Made by a program: the position numbers and the translations under genes | Notes under the pieces: model-generated | What the model was told of the DNA's origin: nothing | Database searches by the model: none | The model's input: only the letters and a program-made list of their open reading frames with translations | Source of the DNA: Eubacteriales Family XIII. Incertae Sedis bacterium | GTDB lineage: Bacteria > Bacillota_A > Clostridia > Peptostreptococcales > Anaerovoracaceae | DNA: 14,422 nucleotides | Reading direction: 5' to 3' | Assembly: GCA_031280075.1 (NCBI GenBank) | Contig: JAITHG010000308.1 | Span: 1 to 14,422 of the forward strand | In this document: in pieces, positions 13,127 to 14,422 of the stretch | Numbering within the stretch: the first letter of the stretch is position 1 | Layout: each line of letters opens with the position of its first letter

Positions 13127-14386
13127 CTATCTGGTGTCTTGGGAACAACCACCTTCTTCTGCCAGAGAGCGTCTGCGGCTGCGTTCCGTCCCGTGCATGG
13201 CGATGCATGCGACGACGGAGACGATGCCGAAGGCGAGTACGAGCAGGAACAGCCCGCCAAAGCCGCCCGCCGTGCCTTGGTTGAGCCTGCCCGCGAGGAT
13301 GACAGCGATCGCCGCGGGTCCGATGCTCACGGAGACGATGCCGAGGTTGCGCGCGTAGTGCTTCATGCCGAAGAGGATGCGCACGCCCGTGACACCCGTG
13401 ACGGTCACGCCGCCGTAGCCAAAGCCGACGAGGGCGATCCCGGCGACGATCATCCAGGTCGCACCCGCCGCATCGCCGCCGTAGAGCAGCACTGCGCCTG
13501 CCGTGACGGACACCGCCATGACAAGCTGCACGCGCTCCACGCTGAAGCGATCCATGAGCAGCCCGCCGAGGATGCAGGCAAGTCCGTTGGCAGGCGCGAA
13601 GATCAGCCCCATGATAGTCCCGATACCGATGGCGGTCGCGATGCTGCCGCCGAGGTCGGAGATGATGAGCCCCGCGCAGCGTATGGCGACGTTGAAGATG
13701 AAAACGCACCAGAACGTGCCTGTCCGCATCATCTCTGCCGGGCTGTAGTCGCGCCCCAGCTCCTCCTCGACGCGCTTCGGCGGCGGGGGCAGCTTCACGT
13801 CCGGGCCGGGTCTCTTGCACCAAGGCAGGGCGAGGAAGACGAAGCAGCCGAGCACGATACCGAGCAGGGCGATTGCCTTGAGCACGCCGAAGCTCGCCAT
13901 GAACACGCCGCAGAGCACGCCGAGCAGCATGGGGCTGACACCGCACCAGAAGGTCAGCACGCCGGACACCGCCCCCGGACGGTCGGGAAACCACGGCAGG
14001 AAGGTGTCAAAGCTTGCGATGACACCGATGCCGACCGAAAGGGATGCCACGAGGCTGAAGCACAGGATCGCCATCACGAGCGCGCCGGCGGGGTTGTCCG
14101 TCGGCAGGAAGGCGAACAGCCCCAGCCCGACGAGCAGAGCGGCTCCGCCGAAGCCGAGCACGAGCCGTGCCGACAACTTCATGAGGATGGGGCCTGTGAA
14201 AAGCATCATGAGGCAGACCGTCACGTTGTGGAAGCTGAACGGCATCGAAAGCTGGCTCTGACTCCAGTCCGGGAACGCCTCGCCCAGCGCATTCCGGAAG
14301 TACGACCATGTGACCATATAGCCGCCCATGCCCACCGTGATCACGGATGCGACAAAATACGGCACTCTGTTGACTTTTCTTTCCAT
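13127..14386 (-). CDS. MFS transporter, OFA (oxalate/formate antiporter-like) family
   Basis: This 419-aa protein has about 12 hydrophobic segments in two bundles with a charged central loop (~190-220, PPPPKRVEEE). WFPDRPGAVSG (132-142) is the family's conserved helix 4-5 stretch, and GGLLMDRFS (274-282) is the second-half MFS motif A. OFA carriers exchange or take up small carboxylates, including aromatic ones in some anaerobes, so it fits import of an organic acid or export of its reduced product. The gene is the first of the operon seen here. The ATG has no good Shine-Dalgarno; GGAGAAGG lies too far away. Upstream sequence is cut by the window edge. Confidence 0.88.
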   Translation of the reverse strand: MERKVNRVPYFVASVITVGMGGYMVTWSYFRNALGEAFPDWSQSQLSMPFSFHNVTVCLMMLFTGPILMKLSARLVLGFGGAALLVGLGLFAFLPTDNPAGALVMAILCFSLVASLSVGIGVIASFDTFLPWFPDRPGAVSGVLTFWCGVSPMLLGVLCGVFMASFGVLKAIALLGIVLGCFVFLALPWCKRPGPDVKLPPPPKRVEEELGRDYSPAEMMRTGTFWCVFIFNVAIRCAGLIISDLGGSIATAIGIGTIMGLIFAPANGLACILGGLLMDRFSVERVQLVMAVSVTAGAVLLYGGDAAGATWMIVAGIALVGFGYGGVTVTGVTGVRILFGMKHYARNLGIVSVSIGPAAIAVILAGRLNQGTAGGFGGLFLLVLAFGIVSVVACIAMHGTERSRRRSLAEEGGCSQDTR

Positions 14387-14387
14387 A

Positions 14388-14415
14388 ATTATATGACTGC
14401 TCTTTTATACCTTCT
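14388..14415 (-). promoter_or_regulatory. AT-rich leader of the operon, possible -10 boxes
   Basis: On the minus strand TATAAA lies about 20 nt before the MFS start, and TATAAT sits immediately before the ATG without a matching -35. The first is the better -10 candidate, but its -35 would fall at or beyond the window edge. The operon promoter is therefore not resolved. Confidence 0.25.
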
Positions 14416-14422
14416 CCAGCGG

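Noticed and set aside
13030..13260. N-terminal extension of the symporter frame
   Set aside because: It overlaps the MFS gene end, is Ser/Cys/Arg-rich, and the start at 13029 has a good ribosome site and begins at the first membrane helix.
14388..14393. TATAAT immediately before the MFS start codon as the operon promoter
   Set aside because: No -35 at the right distance; it is probably just AT-rich leader.
1..14422. tRNA, rRNA or CRISPR array
   Set aside because: No cloverleaf, rRNA-like stretch or regularly spaced direct repeats were seen; the repeats present are short tandem units or the one large duplication.

Overview
The window looks like a chromosomal accessory region of an anaerobic, fairly GC-rich member of the Bacillota, possibly Negativicutes. 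The signs are strong AGGAGG-type ribosome sites, oxygen-sensitive Fe-S flavoenzymes, an OFA-type MFS carrier, a sodium:solute symporter with tiny partner proteins, and a REP-like GGGGACGGTTC palindrome. The taxonomic call is inference; the window carries no rRNA or tRNA marker. It has two halves: a rearranged left part (about 1-5130) and an orderly minus-strand operon (about 5140-14386).

Left part. The first 46 bases encode what reads as the UvrA family signature around GQRRYVESLSAY, which runs straight into a stop, so it is a truncated uvrA-like fragment; a strong hairpin terminator follows. Next is a complete insertion sequence (121-2301) with perfect 16-bp terminal inverted repeats. It carries an ISAs1-type DDE transposase and, unusually, an upstream overlapping 204-aa accessory gene. 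The accessory gene has a near-consensus promoter fused to a 28-bp palindrome and almost no leader. Then comes a plus-strand gene (2405-3559) that appears to join two nuclease folds: an N-terminal DRGH beta-beta-alpha-metal nuclease and a C-terminal PD-(D/E)XK-like domain. It is followed by a convergent AAA ATPase/DUF4143 gene (3649-4824, minus). The ATPase gene and its promoter lie between two direct repeats of about 180 bp. The first repeat is the real 3' end of the nuclease gene; the second (4929-5108) is an in-frame remnant of the same 3' end. This points to a past duplication or insertion event.

Right part. Seven genes read leftward in transcription order: an OFA-family MFS transporter (14386-13127), a sodium:solute symporter (13029-11503), a 54-aa single-pass membrane protein (11485-11321), a 46-aa single-pass membrane protein (11293-11153), an Old Yellow Enzyme/dienoyl-CoA-reductase-type Fe-S flavoprotein (11073-9115), an FrdA/ketosteroid-dehydrogenase-like FAD enzyme (8982-7534), and a 791-aa Fe-S flavoprotein that joins a complex-I-NuoG-like N-terminus to a GltD-like NAD(P)H:FAD module (7515-5140). 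Spacings are short (17-132 bp) and no convincing terminator separates the genes. The likely logic is import of an unsaturated organic acid, steroid-like or aromatic substrate, followed by its reduction with NAD(P)H-derived electrons, either as a catabolic step or as an anaerobic electron sink. The substrate cannot be read from the sequence. Both flavin reductases lack the usual signature catalytic residues of the best-known family members, which argues against a simple fumarate reductase or classical enoyl reductase.
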